DNA of 64,000 nt from Saccharothrix sp. ALI-22-I (GCF_001984175.1 NZ_MTQP01000061.1:124001-188000); one strand, 5' to 3'. Counted from the first letter of the stretch, positions 9,224-17,897 are shown. Program-made: numbers and translations. The notes: generated from the sequence alone by a model not told the origin.

Positions 9224-9823
9224 TCAGAAGGCGCTGGGGCGCACCGCGCGCATGGCCTCGTCGATGAGCCGGCCCAGGGATTGGTTCCCGTCGCCGGCCA
9301 CCCAGGCCGCGTTGGCCACGTTCATGCAGGCTAGAGCGGCGCCGGCGAGAGCGGCCGGGCGCAGGTCGTTCGCACCGGTGGCCGGTGGGTCCAGGCGGGT
9401 GGCGACGTGCGGGGCCAGCAGTTCCTGCCAGTGCGTCTGCTGCTCCAACCGGCGGGCCTTGAGGGCCGGGGTCTGGTCGGTCAGGCGCAGCAGTTCCAGG
9501 CCGTATCGCGGGTCACGCTCGCTGCCGCCCACGAACCAGTCCAACGCGCGACGCAGCGCCGTCCACGCGTCCTCCTCGCCGGGTCGCTTGGCCAGCGCGT
9601 CGGCCAGGATCTCGCCGAACGCCTGGAACTTGCCCAGAACGATGTCTTCCTTGGAGCTGAAGTAGCGGAAGAAGCTGCGTTGCGACATCCCGACCGCGGC
9701 CGCGATCTCGTCCACCGTCGTCGCGTCGTACCCCTGCCTGACGAAGAGTTCCCACGCGACGGTCACCAGTTCGGCGCGCACCGCCTGGCGGGTCCGCTCC
9801 CGCAGGTCCGACCTCGCGGGCAT
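9224..9823 (-). CDS. TetR-family repressor
   Basis: 199 residues. The N-terminal helix-turn-helix (about residues 12-58) reads ELFVRQGYDATTVDEIAAAV and SQRSFFRYFSSKED, the TetR signature; the C-terminal half is the ligand/dimer domain. It is divergent from the tandem SnoaL gene, and the 120-base gap holds two inverted repeats, so it most likely represses that gene and itself. ATG 9823 is used; GTG 9835 would add four residues and is equally possible. The inducer is unknown. Confidence 0.85.
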   Translation of the reverse strand: MPARSDLRERTRQAVRAELVTVAWELFVRQGYDATTVDEIAAAVGMSQRSFFRYFSSKEDIVLGKFQAFGEILADALAKRPGEEDAWTALRRALDWFVGGSERDPRYGLELLRLTDQTPALKARRLEQQTHWQELLAPHVATRLDPPATGANDLRPAALAGAALACMNVANAAWVAGDGNQSLGRLIDEAMRAVRPSAF

Positions 9824-9877
9824 CTCAGCACTCACCAGATCACTGTAGCTGCCGTCAGAGACGACACTGACTGATTG

Positions 9878-9898
9878 ACTTGTCAGCGGCTGACAAGT
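9878..9898. promoter_or_regulatory. TetR operator, perfect 21-base palindrome
   Basis: ACTTGTCAGC-G-GCTGACAAGT, a perfect 10-base inverted repeat around one central base, in the divergent TetR/SnoaL gap. A TTGTCA inside it at 9880-9885, with TATGCT at 9905-9910, could be the plus-strand promoter, so binding would block transcription. Confidence 0.7.
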
Positions 9899-9905
9899 TG
9901 GGCGT

Positions 9906-9930
9906 ATGCTGTCAGCACCACCGACAGCAT
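9906..9930. promoter_or_regulatory. Second inverted repeat over the SnoaL promoter
   Basis: ATGCTGTC, nine bases, GACAGCAT. It shares the CTGTC/GACAG core with the 9878 palindrome and lies across the presumed start point, 15 bases before the ATG at 9945. Possibly a secondary TetR site. Confidence 0.45.
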
Positions 9931-9944
9931 CGGAGAAGACGCAC

Positions 9945-10901
9945 ATGCGCAAGGCCACTCCCCTGCCCAGGAAGGCCGTCACCGCCTTGCTGGTCGCCTC
10001 GACGATCGGCGCCGTGACCGGGCTCGCCCCGCTGGCCGCATCGGCGTCCGCACCGGACTCGACCGCTACCGGCTCCTGGCAGAAGGGCCTGTACGCGTTC
10101 GACTTCGGCCTCGAAGTGAACAAGGCCATCACCGTTCACGTGCTCAAGCGCCTGTTCGAGGACAGTGACCTCTCGGTCGTGGACCGGCACATCCGCCCCG
10201 ACTACATCCAGCACAACCCGCTGGCGCCCAACGGAACGGAGGCGCTCAAAGCCTTCGCCGGCCCCCTGGCCACGCAGTTCCCGGACCTGAAGTACGACAT
10301 CAAGCGCGTCGTCGCCGAGGGTGACCTGGTCCTGGTGCACTCCAACGTGGTCTTCACGCCCGGCGCACGCGGATCGGCCGTCGTCGACATCTTCCGCTTC
10401 GACCGCAACCACATGATCGCCGAGCACTGGGACGCCGCCCAGGACGTGCCGGCCACGACCGTCAGCGGCAACGACATGTTCTCCACCGTCAGCTCACCGC
10501 AGACCAACCGACCGGGCCCGCGCCACCAGACGGAGTCCAGCAAGGCGGTGGCGACCGAGTACTTCGACCGGCTCCTGGTCCGGAAGGACCCCGGCGCGGT
10601 CGAGTACCTGGCGCCGGAGTACCACCAGCACAACCCCGCCATCCCCAGCGGCTCAGCGGGCCTGCGGGAGCAGTTCACCGCGTTCTTCCAGGCGTTCCCG
10701 CAGCTGACCGTGGAGCGCAAGCGCGTCATCGCCGAGGGCGACCTCGTCGCCGTCCACGCCCACTACCGCCTCACCCCCTCCGACCGCGGCCAGTCCGTCG
10801 TGGACATCTTCCGGGTCGGCAAGGACGGAAAGATCGTCGAGCACTGGGACGTGGTCCAGGACGTGCCGGCAACCTCCGCCAACGACAACACGATGTTCTG
10901 A
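9945..10901 (+). CDS. Secreted tandem SnoaL-like (NTF2-fold) protein
   Basis: 318 residues: signal peptide (1-31, ASAS), then two copies of one domain at about 47-165 and 195-318. Each copy has YIQHNP or YHQHNP, AEGDLV, a VVDIFR strand, and AEHWDAAQDVPA or VEHWDVVQDVPA. This is the SnoaL/ketosteroid-isomerase-like cone fold; His and Asp at these places are catalytic in polyketide cyclases. Export and duplication in one chain suggest a self-contained pseudo-dimer. RBS GGAG is 9 bases before the ATG. Probably under control of the divergent TetR gene. Substrate unknown. Confidence 0.75.
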   Translation: MRKATPLPRKAVTALLVASTIGAVTGLAPLAASASAPDSTATGSWQKGLYAFDFGLEVNKAITVHVLKRLFEDSDLSVVDRHIRPDYIQHNPLAPNGTEALKAFAGPLATQFPDLKYDIKRVVAEGDLVLVHSNVVFTPGARGSAVVDIFRFDRNHMIAEHWDAAQDVPATTVSGNDMFSTVSSPQTNRPGPRHQTESSKAVATEYFDRLLVRKDPGAVEYLAPEYHQHNPAIPSGSAGLREQFTAFFQAFPQLTVERKRVIAEGDLVAVHAHYRLTPSDRGQSVVDIFRVGKDGKIVEHWDVVQDVPATSANDNTMF

Positions 10902-10986
10902 CCTCGGATTTCTGCTGAGCACCCATCAGGCGAACGCGAGTGGCGGGGCGTGCGACGGCAGGCGGAGTACAAGCCCGGCCCCGGCC

Positions 10987-11014
10987 GACCGGCGCTCCCG
11001 CTTCAGCGCCGGTC
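10987..11014. terminator. Two-way terminator between convergent genes
   Basis: Stem GACCGGCGCT/AGCGCCGGTC with an 8-base loop, enclosed by a further GGCGTGCGAC/GTCGCACGCC pair. It lies between the ends of the SnoaL and DUF4342 genes. Confidence 0.6.
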
Positions 11015-11047
11015 GCGGGCGTCGCACGCCGCCTGTCGTCGCCCCCG

Positions 11048-11476
11048 TCAGCCTTCCGTGGGCGCGGTGCCGGCCGGCGGTGTGCCTTGCGGCTTCCCCT
11101 GCGCCGGCGGCGTGTCCTGCGGCTCGTCGCCGGTCGGTGTGCTGTCCTGCGGCTCGTCATCGGCCGGCACGACGTCCTCCGGCTCGTCGCCGGCCGCCGC
11201 AGTGTCCTGCGGCTCGTCATCGACCGGCGCGGCGTCCTCGGTGCGCTCCACGTTCAGCGACCACGGCCCTGCGAGCGCGGCGAACGCGGCCACGGCCGTC
11301 ACCATCGGCGCGGCGACGGCGGCTACCACGCCGGCCGTTACCGGGATGTCGAGCACCGGCTCGCCCTTGCCGTTGCGCACGACCACCCGGCGCGTGTTTC
11401 CCTCGTGCACGAGCTGCTTGATCTTGTCCGTCAACGCCTCGACCCCAGGCGCCCGACGACCGTCCTGCTCAGTCAT
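11048..11476 (-). CDS. DUF4342 protein with Asp/Glu/Pro repeat tail
   Basis: 142 residues. Residues 10-75 match DUF4342: DKIKQLVHEGNTRRVVVRN, GEPVLDIPVTAGVVAAVAAP, then a hydrophobic stretch and NVER. The family is found beside membranes and envelope stress genes and has no settled function. The last 60 residues are five acidic repeats of the type DEPQDT/DEPEDV encoded by 30-base DNA repeats. The start MTEQD was preferred over an ATG six codons upstream because a GGGGG ribosome site stands 7 bases before it. Confidence 0.75.
   Translation of the reverse strand: MTEQDGRRAPGVEALTDKIKQLVHEGNTRRVVVRNGKGEPVLDIPVTAGVVAAVAAPMVTAVAAFAALAGPWSLNVERTEDAAPVDDEPQDTAAAGDEPEDVVPADDEPQDSTPTGDEPQDTPPAQGKPQGTPPAGTAPTEG
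11084..11243. repeat. 30-base coding tandem repeat in the DUF4342 gene
   Basis: GTCCTGCGGCTCGTC or a close variant recurs at 11114, 11144, 11174 and 11204, with degenerate ends at 11084 and 11234. The period is exactly 30 bases (10 residues), so copy number can change without frameshift. Confidence 0.85.
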
Positions 11477-11617
11477 GTCAACTACCCCCTTCATCGCCCA
11501 TCCTGCCGCGCCCGGGCCGTTCAGATCCAGTCGCGGCGCCGGAAAGGTCCGCTATCACCGCGGTGACGACGGACGCCTTCAGGCCGCGGGGGTGCGACCC
11601 GCAGCCTGAGGGAGCGG

Positions 11618-11983
11618 TCAGCCGACTGTGCCGGGGGCGGGCGGACAGCAGGCCTGGGTCCAGCCCTGCGCGTCCACGGTGTCCGGGCCGCGCAGGTCCG
11701 CGCCGCTGCCGTCGCAGGGGTTGTCGTCGATGTAGTGGTAGCGCCCGCCGTCCGCGTTGTGTCCGAAGTAGACACTGCTGCCAGGCGAGAAGAGGTCGGT
11801 GAACACCTGCCACATCGAGGACTTCAGCTCATACCGCGTCCAGTCGCCGGCGCCGCGGATCTTGTACGAGAGCAGCTCGCCGCCGCTGGTCGTGCCGAGC
11901 AGCTAATCGAGGCCGGTCGTGGTCAACGTCTTGAGCGTGAAGCCGTTGTCGATCAGGCCGTCGCTGGTGAGAAACCTGTGCGC
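11618..11983 (-). pseudogene. Decayed gene tail with in-frame stop codons
   Basis: The minus strand gives a continuous protein-like frame that ends at 11618: NGFTLKTLTTTGLD, an amber stop (11903-11905), then LLGTTSGGELLSYKIRGAG and a long Trp/Tyr-rich tail with YFGHNADGGRYHYIDDNPCD. A second in-frame TAG at 11984-11986 closes the other end. The pattern resembles the last repeat of a tachylectin- or beta-propeller-like domain, but I cannot name the family with confidence. Only the final 65 residues are open from an ATG, without a ribosome site. Confidence 0.5.
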
Positions 11984-11996
11984 CTACCCGCACACA

Positions 11997-12030
11997 ACGG
12001 CGGCCGGTGCTTCCCAGCACCGGCCGCCGT
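11997..12030 (-). terminator. Terminator of the M14 carboxypeptidase gene
   Basis: Perfect 15-base stem ACGGCGGCCGGTGCT/AGCACCGGCCGCCGT around TCCC, 18 bases beyond the stop codon at 12049. Confidence 0.8.
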
Positions 12031-12048
12031 CAGTCACTCACATACCTG

Positions 12049-14523
12049 CTACTTGCCACGTTCCTTCGCGGTGCGGGCCGAGCGGGTGCAGACGTCGCCG
12101 ACGTCCACCGTCTGGCCGCGGTCGGCGTAGATCTCCGCCAGGCCGACGATGTTGCCGCGCTGGTCGCTGCACGTGAGGGTGTACGGCTCCTTCGGGCCGT
12201 AGGTGGTCGGCAACGGCGAGGAGAAGCCGACGTTCAGGTTCGACCAGTCGTCCGGCGTCGCCGGGTCGGCCTGCTCGTAGTTGACCATCACGGCGGTGTA
12301 GTCGCCCGCGGGCGGGTCGAAGAGCACGGCCTTCTCGGTGTTCGTGCCGCCGTTGGCCGAGGACGTGACCAGGTTGCCGGCCGAGTCGAAGATGTAGAGG
12401 TCCCAGTCGGTCTCGGGGGTTGCCCAACCGACGGTCACCTCCATCTTCCCGTTGTCCACCGCGGGCATGCCGTCCACGTGGAACGGGATGCGCTCGGCGG
12501 TCGCGTCGCCGGGGAAGTTCGTGTTCTCCGCGGGGATGCCGTCCGGGTTCGCCAGGGCGATCCCCGCCTGCGGCGGGCCCTGCGGGTCACGGCCGTAGCG
12601 GCCCGCGACGTACGGGCGGGTCGAGGGGTTGACCGCCCAGCTGAACCGGCCGCCCTTGCTCGCCAGGTCGGACTTGATCACGTCCGCCCACTGGATCGGC
12701 TCCTTGGTGGAGCCGTCCGGCTGGACCACCGGCGAGGTCGGCGTGGTGAATGCCTTGCGCACCTGGAGCTGGTACCCCTTGGGCGCGGAGCCGACCAGCG
12801 TGGCGTGCGCGGCCGGGTCGGCGGTGTTGGTCAGCATGTCGATGAACGCCTGCCGGTTGCCGCCCTTGCCCGCGCCCGCGGCCGGTGCCAGGCCCGCGTA
12901 CTCGGCGACGACCTCGGCGAACGGCGGGTGGAACTCGTTCGGGCCGACCTCGAAGGTGAAGCCCCAACCGCCGGTGGCGAAGTACGACCAGTCTTCGGTA
13001 CCCCCGGTGGTGTCGTACAGGGCCCAGGACGGCTGGCTGGTGTAACCGTTGCGGGAGGCCATCTTGTCGCCGAGCGCCTTGTAGGCGGGCTCGTCGAGCG
13101 GCGGCCGGACATCGGCGACGCCGGGCACCCGCAGCACCAGGTTCGAGTAGGTGTGCAGGGTGATCAGGTTGGTCACCGGGCGGTTGGCGATGACCGAGCG
13201 GACGTTGCGGGTCTCCGGCTCGGAGAACGGGCCCGAACCGCGGAAGGTGTCGCTGCCCCAGTACGTGGACGCGCCCGAGCCGCCCCAGAAGCCCGCGTAG
13301 TTGCGGTTGGGGTCGGTGCCGCGCTCCCGGCCCGCCGGGTTCGCGGCGCAGGCGCCGGCGCGCAGGTCCTCCGGCGAGTCGTTGACGTTGCAGTTCTTGC
13401 GCTTCATCTCGTAGTCGAAGCGGGAGAAGTCGCCCTTGGGCTCGGCCTCACGGGAGACGTTGAAGCCGTCCGGGTTGACGATCGGCACCACGATGTTGCG
13501 GGTCTTCTCGACCAGCGACTTCAGCTCGCCGCCCGCCCGGTAGCCCTTGACCAGCTCGTGCGCCCACTCGATGGCGTGCTCGCCCGCGGGCCACTCACGC
13601 GCGTGGTGCACGCCCATGGTGAAGTCGACGGGCTTGCCGTCCTTGGTGTTCTCGACGTCGGTCGCGATCTCCACGCCGACCACGTCGCGGCCTTCCCAAG
13701 TCGCCTCGGGCAGGGTGAAGGCCTTCACCAGCCGGGGGTTCGCCCGGGCCAGTTCCTTCATCTCGAAGTTGTACTCGTAGAGGTGGCGGTAGGCGGTCCG
13801 CCCGGACGGCAGCGCGGAGGCCGCAGTCCGGTCCGCGTACTCCCGATCGGCCTTGGTGTTCTCGATCGACTTCGCCGAGATGTCGGCCTGCACGACGGTC
13901 GACTTCATGCCGGCCTCGCGCAGCGTCGCACGATCGGCGTCGCCCGCCAGGACGACCTCGACGCCGGTGGCGTCGGCCTTCTCGGTGACGTCGAGGCCGA
14001 GCGCGAAGAGCCGGTCCTTGTGCTGCTTGGTCGGAGTCTCCACGCGCACGATCTCGGCGCGCTGGGTGGCGGCGTCCTGCGTGTCGACGGCGAGGAAGTC
14101 CACGCCCAGCACGACCGTGCGCGACGACCCGGTGTAACGGCAGGCCTGGACGACGAGCTCCTGCCCCTTCGTCACGAAGCTCTCGGCCAGCTCGGAGCTG
14201 CGCAGCGCGGCCGAGGCGGCGACGACTTTGCCGGTCGCCTTGTCGAACACGGCGACGTCCCAGTCACCGGAGCCGCTGCCCTGCGGCCGGAGCCTGGCCT
14301 GCACGAGGCCGTCGACCGTCGAGGTGACCTCGCGGCGATCGACCCCCGCGGCACCCTTCGGCAGCGGCTTCTCGAAGCACGAGCGCGCGACGGCCTTGTC
14401 GCTGCGCAGCACGTTGTCCGCCGCGTTGGCGGTGGACCAGCCGAGGCCGATGACCACGACCCCGCTGAGTCCCAGCGCGGCGACCACCCGCCACGGCGGC
14501 ACTCGTCTTGCCGATGAGCTCAC
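12049..14523 (-). CDS. Secreted M14 zinc carboxypeptidase
   Basis: 824 residues, exported (signal helix about 12-35, ending ANAADN). The catalytic domain spans about 230-560: zinc ligands in GVHHAREWPAGEHA (near 306-309) and LITLHTYSN (near 456), and the catalytic Glu in FTFEVGPNEFHPPF (near 524). These are the HxxE...H...E set of metallocarboxypeptidases. A C-terminal beta-sandwich with DWDLYIFDSAGNLVTSS resembles a proprotein-convertase-type stability domain. An N-terminal domain of about 200 residues is typical of the large actinomycete members. GTG 14523 was chosen for the strong GGAGGGGG site; the frame runs further upstream without support. Confidence 0.88.
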   Translation of the reverse strand: MSSSARRVPPWRVVAALGLSGVVVIGLGWSTANAADNVLRSDKAVARSCFEKPLPKGAAGVDRREVTSTVDGLVQARLRPQGSGSGDWDVAVFDKATGKVVAASAALRSSELAESFVTKGQELVVQACRYTGSSRTVVLGVDFLAVDTQDAATQRAEIVRVETPTKQHKDRLFALGLDVTEKADATGVEVVLAGDADRATLREAGMKSTVVQADISAKSIENTKADREYADRTAASALPSGRTAYRHLYEYNFEMKELARANPRLVKAFTLPEATWEGRDVVGVEIATDVENTKDGKPVDFTMGVHHAREWPAGEHAIEWAHELVKGYRAGGELKSLVEKTRNIVVPIVNPDGFNVSREAEPKGDFSRFDYEMKRKNCNVNDSPEDLRAGACAANPAGRERGTDPNRNYAGFWGGSGASTYWGSDTFRGSGPFSEPETRNVRSVIANRPVTNLITLHTYSNLVLRVPGVADVRPPLDEPAYKALGDKMASRNGYTSQPSWALYDTTGGTEDWSYFATGGWGFTFEVGPNEFHPPFAEVVAEYAGLAPAAGAGKGGNRQAFIDMLTNTADPAAHATLVGSAPKGYQLQVRKAFTTPTSPVVQPDGSTKEPIQWADVIKSDLASKGGRFSWAVNPSTRPYVAGRYGRDPQGPPQAGIALANPDGIPAENTNFPGDATAERIPFHVDGMPAVDNGKMEVTVGWATPETDWDLYIFDSAGNLVTSSANGGTNTEKAVLFDPPAGDYTAVMVNYEQADPATPDDWSNLNVGFSSPLPTTYGPKEPYTLTCSDQRGNIVGLAEIYADRGQTVDVGDVCTRSARTAKERGK

Positions 14524-14631
14524 GCCCGTCCCCCTCCAGAACGCACCGTCACCCGCACACGTGGCGGGCGGACGCCGACCAGGTGGCTTGAGCAGGAAGT
14601 CGATGCACGAACTTATGGATCTTGCCGCGCG

Positions 14632-14661
14632 ATGATAGGCAGCAACCCCCGTTGGCCACAA
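14632..14661 (-). promoter_or_regulatory. Candidate promoter of the M14 gene
   Basis: On the minus strand TTGTGG (14661-14656), 18 bases, TATCAT (14637-14632), about 110 bases before the GTG start. The rest of the 280-base spacer shows nothing else. Confidence 0.35.
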
Positions 14662-14804
14662 CGGCTTTACGGTGGATGTGCATCATTGCGGAAATCAGTC
14701 CGTGTATTGAGGACGAATGGCCGAGCACGGCCTCCGATCAGGTCTGGTGCGGGGTGAAGCCCTTCTGATAGGAGACCGCGCTCGTCCGATTCGCGGTACT
14801 GCGC

Positions 14805-16535
14805 CTAACGGGCCGTGAGGAACTGGTCCTTCGACAGGGCCCGGCCCACGATGCGCATATCGCCCAGCAGTCCGTGATAGGACTTCTCGACGATCCGGTC
14901 GTAGGCGTACGCGCCGACCAGCCAGGGGTCCCCCGCCGTCGAGATGCCGGTGGCCGGGGTGGAGGGATTGCGCAGCAGTTCCGACCCGTCGACGAACAGC
15001 GTCGTGTGCGTGCCGTCGTTGACGACGGCGATGTGCCACCACGTCTCCTCGTCCATCTCGTGCCCCCAGTTGGTGGACAGGCCGTCCCGGTCGCGCGGGA
15101 ACACCGCCCACTGGAGCGATCCGCCGCCCGCCAGGTTGAGCGTGCACAGCGGTTCCTTGGGGTCGTCGCCCGTCTTGCCCGCCGCGGCGCCCGGGGCCAG
15201 CTTCGTCAGCAGGCCGCACCACGGGTGGTCGAAGCCCTTGGGCAGCTTGACGAACGTCTCGATGGTGTAGCCGCGCTCGAAGTTCATCCGGTTCAGCGGG
15301 GCGTTGTCGACAGTGGACAGGTAGCCGTTCTTGCCGAAGACCCTGCTGCCGTGGCTCGGCGAATCGGCGTGGTGGTCGTCGGTGGCCGTCAGCGTGCCGA
15401 CCAGGCGCAGGTCGTTGCCGTTGCCGGACAGGTCCTTGAGGGAGTCGGACCGCCAGTACGCGACCGTGCCGGGGATGACGACCTCGTGGGCGGGGCGCGC
15501 CGGGCGGACCGGCACCGGGGCGAACCCGGCGAACCTCCGCGCGAAGTCGATCGGCACGCTGAACCGGTCGGTGTCGCCGGTCAGCTCGATCTCCTTGCGC
15601 GCCAACGTGTTCAGCGACTTCTTGGCCTGGAGCCACGGCGAGAACGTGCGCACGTCGATGACGTTGCGCGCCAGGTCGAAGTGGTACAGCCGGATCATCG
15701 CGCTGCCGCCGTAGTAGCGGTCCTGGTAGTTGGTGATGTGGACGTGCACGTCGTTGCCCGCCGTGTTGCGCAGGACGGCGCGGCCGGGCGGCCAGAAGTG
15801 GCCGTTGATCGTGAGGAAGACCTGGTCGTTGTCCTTGATCAGCTCATCCCACAGGCGGCGGCCGTAGTCGGAGAACGCGGCCTCCCCGGCGTCGTCCGCG
15901 TAGACCAGTTCGTGCGTGGTGAGGATGACCGGCAGCTTCGAGTGCTTGGCGAGCACGTCGCGCGCCCACGCGAAGCCCTTCGCCGACATCCGCCAGTCCA
16001 GCGCGAGCGCGAGCCATTCCCGGCCCGCGGCCTTGAACACGTGGAAGCTGTTGTAGCCGTCCGCGCTCGCACCCCTGAACGTCGGCGACTCGCGGAAGCG
16101 GTGCGGGCCGAACTCGTCCAGGTACGGCGTGCGGCCGCGCTGGTCGTCGGTGCGCGAGTCGAGGTCGTGGTTGCCAGCGAGGACGCTGTAGCCGACCCGC
16201 CGCCGGTCCAACGCCCGGAACGACCGGCCGATGTCCTCGATCTCGCTCTTGAGGCCGTTCTCGGTGAGGTCGCCGAGGTGCGAGATGAACACGATGTTGT
16301 CGTGCCCCGCGTGGTCGAGCAGGTAGCGCAGCGACGCGTCGAGCGGCTCGGAGTCGCCGCGGTCCTGGTCGAACAGGTACTGCGTGTCCGGGATCACCGC
16401 GATGGTGAACCGGTCGCTGTCGGGGTCCGGCCGGCCGCCGCGCTCGACGTCGGGCGCGGCGACAGCGGGCGAGGAAACCAGGCCGGCCGCGGCCGCGCCC
16501 CCGGTACCCAGCAGAAACGTACGGCGGGTCGTCAT
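14805..16535 (-). CDS. Tat-exported metallophosphoesterase with LamG domain
   Basis: 576 residues. MTTRRTFLLG starts a twin-arginine signal (to about 27). The calcineurin-like phosphoesterase core (35-320) has PDTQYLFDQD, SHLGDLTENG, AGNHDLDS, TTHE and GHFW, the two-metal ligand set. A concanavalin/LamG-like domain follows (about 405-576: GTVAYWRSDSLKDLSGNGND to the end). It should hydrolyse phosphate esters outside the cell. There is no ribosome site; the -10 box TAACAT lies only 8 bases before the ATG, so the message is probably (near-)leaderless. An upstream triple 11-base repeat looks like a PHO box, fitting a phosphate-scavenging role. Confidence 0.85.
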   Translation of the reverse strand: MTTRRTFLLGTGGAAAAGLVSSPAVAAPDVERGGRPDPDSDRFTIAVIPDTQYLFDQDRGDSEPLDASLRYLLDHAGHDNIVFISHLGDLTENGLKSEIEDIGRSFRALDRRRVGYSVLAGNHDLDSRTDDQRGRTPYLDEFGPHRFRESPTFRGASADGYNSFHVFKAAGREWLALALDWRMSAKGFAWARDVLAKHSKLPVILTTHELVYADDAGEAAFSDYGRRLWDELIKDNDQVFLTINGHFWPPGRAVLRNTAGNDVHVHITNYQDRYYGGSAMIRLYHFDLARNVIDVRTFSPWLQAKKSLNTLARKEIELTGDTDRFSVPIDFARRFAGFAPVPVRPARPAHEVVIPGTVAYWRSDSLKDLSGNGNDLRLVGTLTATDDHHADSPSHGSRVFGKNGYLSTVDNAPLNRMNFERGYTIETFVKLPKGFDHPWCGLLTKLAPGAAAGKTGDDPKEPLCTLNLAGGGSLQWAVFPRDRDGLSTNWGHEMDEETWWHIAVVNDGTHTTLFVDGSELLRNPSTPATGISTAGDPWLVGAYAYDRIVEKSYHGLLGDMRIVGRALSKDQFLTAR

Positions 16536-16543
16536 GGCGCGGG

Positions 16544-16587
16544 ATGTTAGGCACGTCCATCCAACACGCGACGAACCGGACGTGAAC
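16544..16587 (-). promoter_or_regulatory. PHO-box-like triple repeat and leaderless -10 box
   Basis: Read on the minus strand: GTTCACGTCCG (16587-16577), GTTCGTCGCGT (16576-16566), GTTGGATGGAC (16565-16555), three direct 11-base units beginning GTT(C), as in PhoP boxes of Streptomyces. Then come five bases and TAACAT (16549-16544), 8 bases before the metallophosphoesterase ATG. A close copy lies at 46622-46665. Confidence 0.6.
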
Positions 16588-16875
16588 TCCCGCCACCGAC
16601 CACGCGTCGGTCCGGACGTCGGAGGACGGCCGGTCCGGCGTCGGGTCCCGCGGGTCGTGGCGTCCGCGCCTGACGCACGTATCACCTGTCCGCGGTCCGG
16701 CATCGAGTATCGGAGTTGTCAAAACCTTTGTGGAGGACGGGGCCATGGCCGACTACGAGTTCTACCAGGCGCGGGCGGACGCCGGCCGCGCGCTGTCGCC
16801 GGCCGCGACGACCTCGTCGTTCACCAGTCGTCACCAAGCCAAGGGGTTAGCCTGGGCCGGTCGAGCGGAGGTGAC

Positions 16876-17454
16876 GTGGACAGCACGGCAGGATTGCTGG
16901 CGGCAGCCGCGGCCGGGGACCAACGGGCGTGGAACGCCCTGGTCGAGCGGTACAACGGCCTGGTGTGGTCGATCGCCCGCGGCTACCGGCTGTCCGGGGA
17001 CGACGCCGCGGACGTGGTGCAGGCGGCCTGGGTCAAGCTGGTCGAGCACATCGACCGGATCGAGGATCCGGAGCGGCTCGCTTCGTGGCTGGCCACGACG
17101 GTCCGCCGGGAGTGCCTCCAACTGATCAGGCGCACGGTCCGGCAGCGACGCGCCCCGGACGGCGAGCCGCTGGAGCAGCTGCCCGATACCGGACCCGAGC
17201 TGGACGAGTCGCTGCTGGTCGAGGAGCGGGACGCCGCGTTGTGGCGGATGCTGGCGGCGCTGTCCGAACGCTGCCAACGCCTGCTGCGCGTGCTGATGGC
17301 CTCGCCGCCGCCGGCGTACGCCGAGGTGGCCGACGCGCTCGACATGCCGGTCGGCAGCATCGGCCCGACGCGCCAACGGTGCCTGGAACGGTTGCGCGAA
17401 CTGGTGCGGGACGACGAGCTGCTCGGTGCCGACTGGACGGAGGACCGGTCGTGA
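16876..17454 (+). CDS. ECF-like sigma-70 factor
   Basis: 192 residues. Region 2 is at about 15-75 (WNALVERYNGLVWSIARGY, DVVQAAWVKLVEHIDRIEDP) and region 4 at about 120-175 (LSERCQRLLRVLMASPPPAYAEVADALDMPVGSIGPTRQRCLERLREL, the -35-recognising helix-turn-helix). No region 1 or 3, as in ECF sigma factors. GTG 16876 is preceded by GGAGG at 4-9 bases. The next gene starts inside its stop codon (GTGA), so the two are translationally coupled. The remnants of an S8 peptidase and a CHAT peptidase follow; see findings. Confidence 0.88.
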   Translation: MDSTAGLLAAAAAGDQRAWNALVERYNGLVWSIARGYRLSGDDAADVVQAAWVKLVEHIDRIEDPERLASWLATTVRRECLQLIRRTVRQRRAPDGEPLEQLPDTGPELDESLLVEERDAALWRMLAALSERCQRLLRVLMASPPPAYAEVADALDMPVGSIGPTRQRCLERLRELVRDDELLGADWTEDRS

Positions 17455-17894
17455 ACGACGACGACATCATGGAGAGCCTGCGGCGTGCCGCGGCCGCGAT
17501 CGACCCCGTGCCGGACCTCGTCACGCGGAACGCGCAGGCCGCCCTGTCCACTCGGCGGGTGGACGAGGAGTTGGCGGAGCTGGTGGCGGACTCGGAACTG
17601 CTCGCCCCCGGTCGGGTCCGGGCGCCGGACGACGACACGCGGCTGCTGTCGTTCGAGGCGGCCGGGGTGTCGGTGGAGTTGCAGGTCGAGTACGCGGGCG
17701 GCCTGGTGTCCTTGCGCGGCTTGGTGTCCGGGGCGTCCGGTGAGGCCGTGGTGGAAGTGGCGGGGCAACGCCACGCGGTGCCGATCGACGAGGAGGGCTG
17801 GTTCGTCGTGACCGGGTTGCCGCGTGGCGCCACCCGCGTGCGGGTGACCGCCGTCGACGGGACGGCGGTCGTGACCCGCTGGACGTCGGTGTAG
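17451..17894 (+). CDS. Small protein coupled to the sigma factor
   Basis: 147 residues, no transmembrane helix and no zinc finger. Residues 1-60 are helical and acidic (DDDIMESLRRAAAAIDPVPD, DEELAELVADSELL). Residues 65-147 look like a small beta-sandwich (LLSFEAAGVSVELQVEYAG ... VVEVAGQRHAVPIDEEGWF). It overlaps the sigma gene by four bases. The position is that of an anti-sigma or sensor partner, but the sequence matches no anti-sigma family I know. It converges on the S8 remnant with three bases between stop codons. Possible protease target, by inference only. Confidence 0.7.
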   Translation: MNDDDIMESLRRAAAAIDPVPDLVTRNAQAALSTRRVDEELAELVADSELLAPGRVRAPDDDTRLLSFEAAGVSVELQVEYAGGLVSLRGLVSGASGEAVVEVAGQRHAVPIDEEGWFVVTGLPRGATRVRVTAVDGTAVVTRWTSV

Positions 17895-17897
17895 TGG

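Noticed and set aside
12007..14517. 836-codon plus-strand frame
   Set aside because: Exactly antisense to the M14 carboxypeptidase, low-complexity Arg/Val/Gly-rich translation, no ribosome site.
16745..16875. Plus-strand start MADYEFYQARADAGRAL with a good GGAGG site
   Set aside because: The first 18 residues look like a small-protein family, but the frame then runs into the sigma gene with no matching sequence. Too weak to list as a gene.
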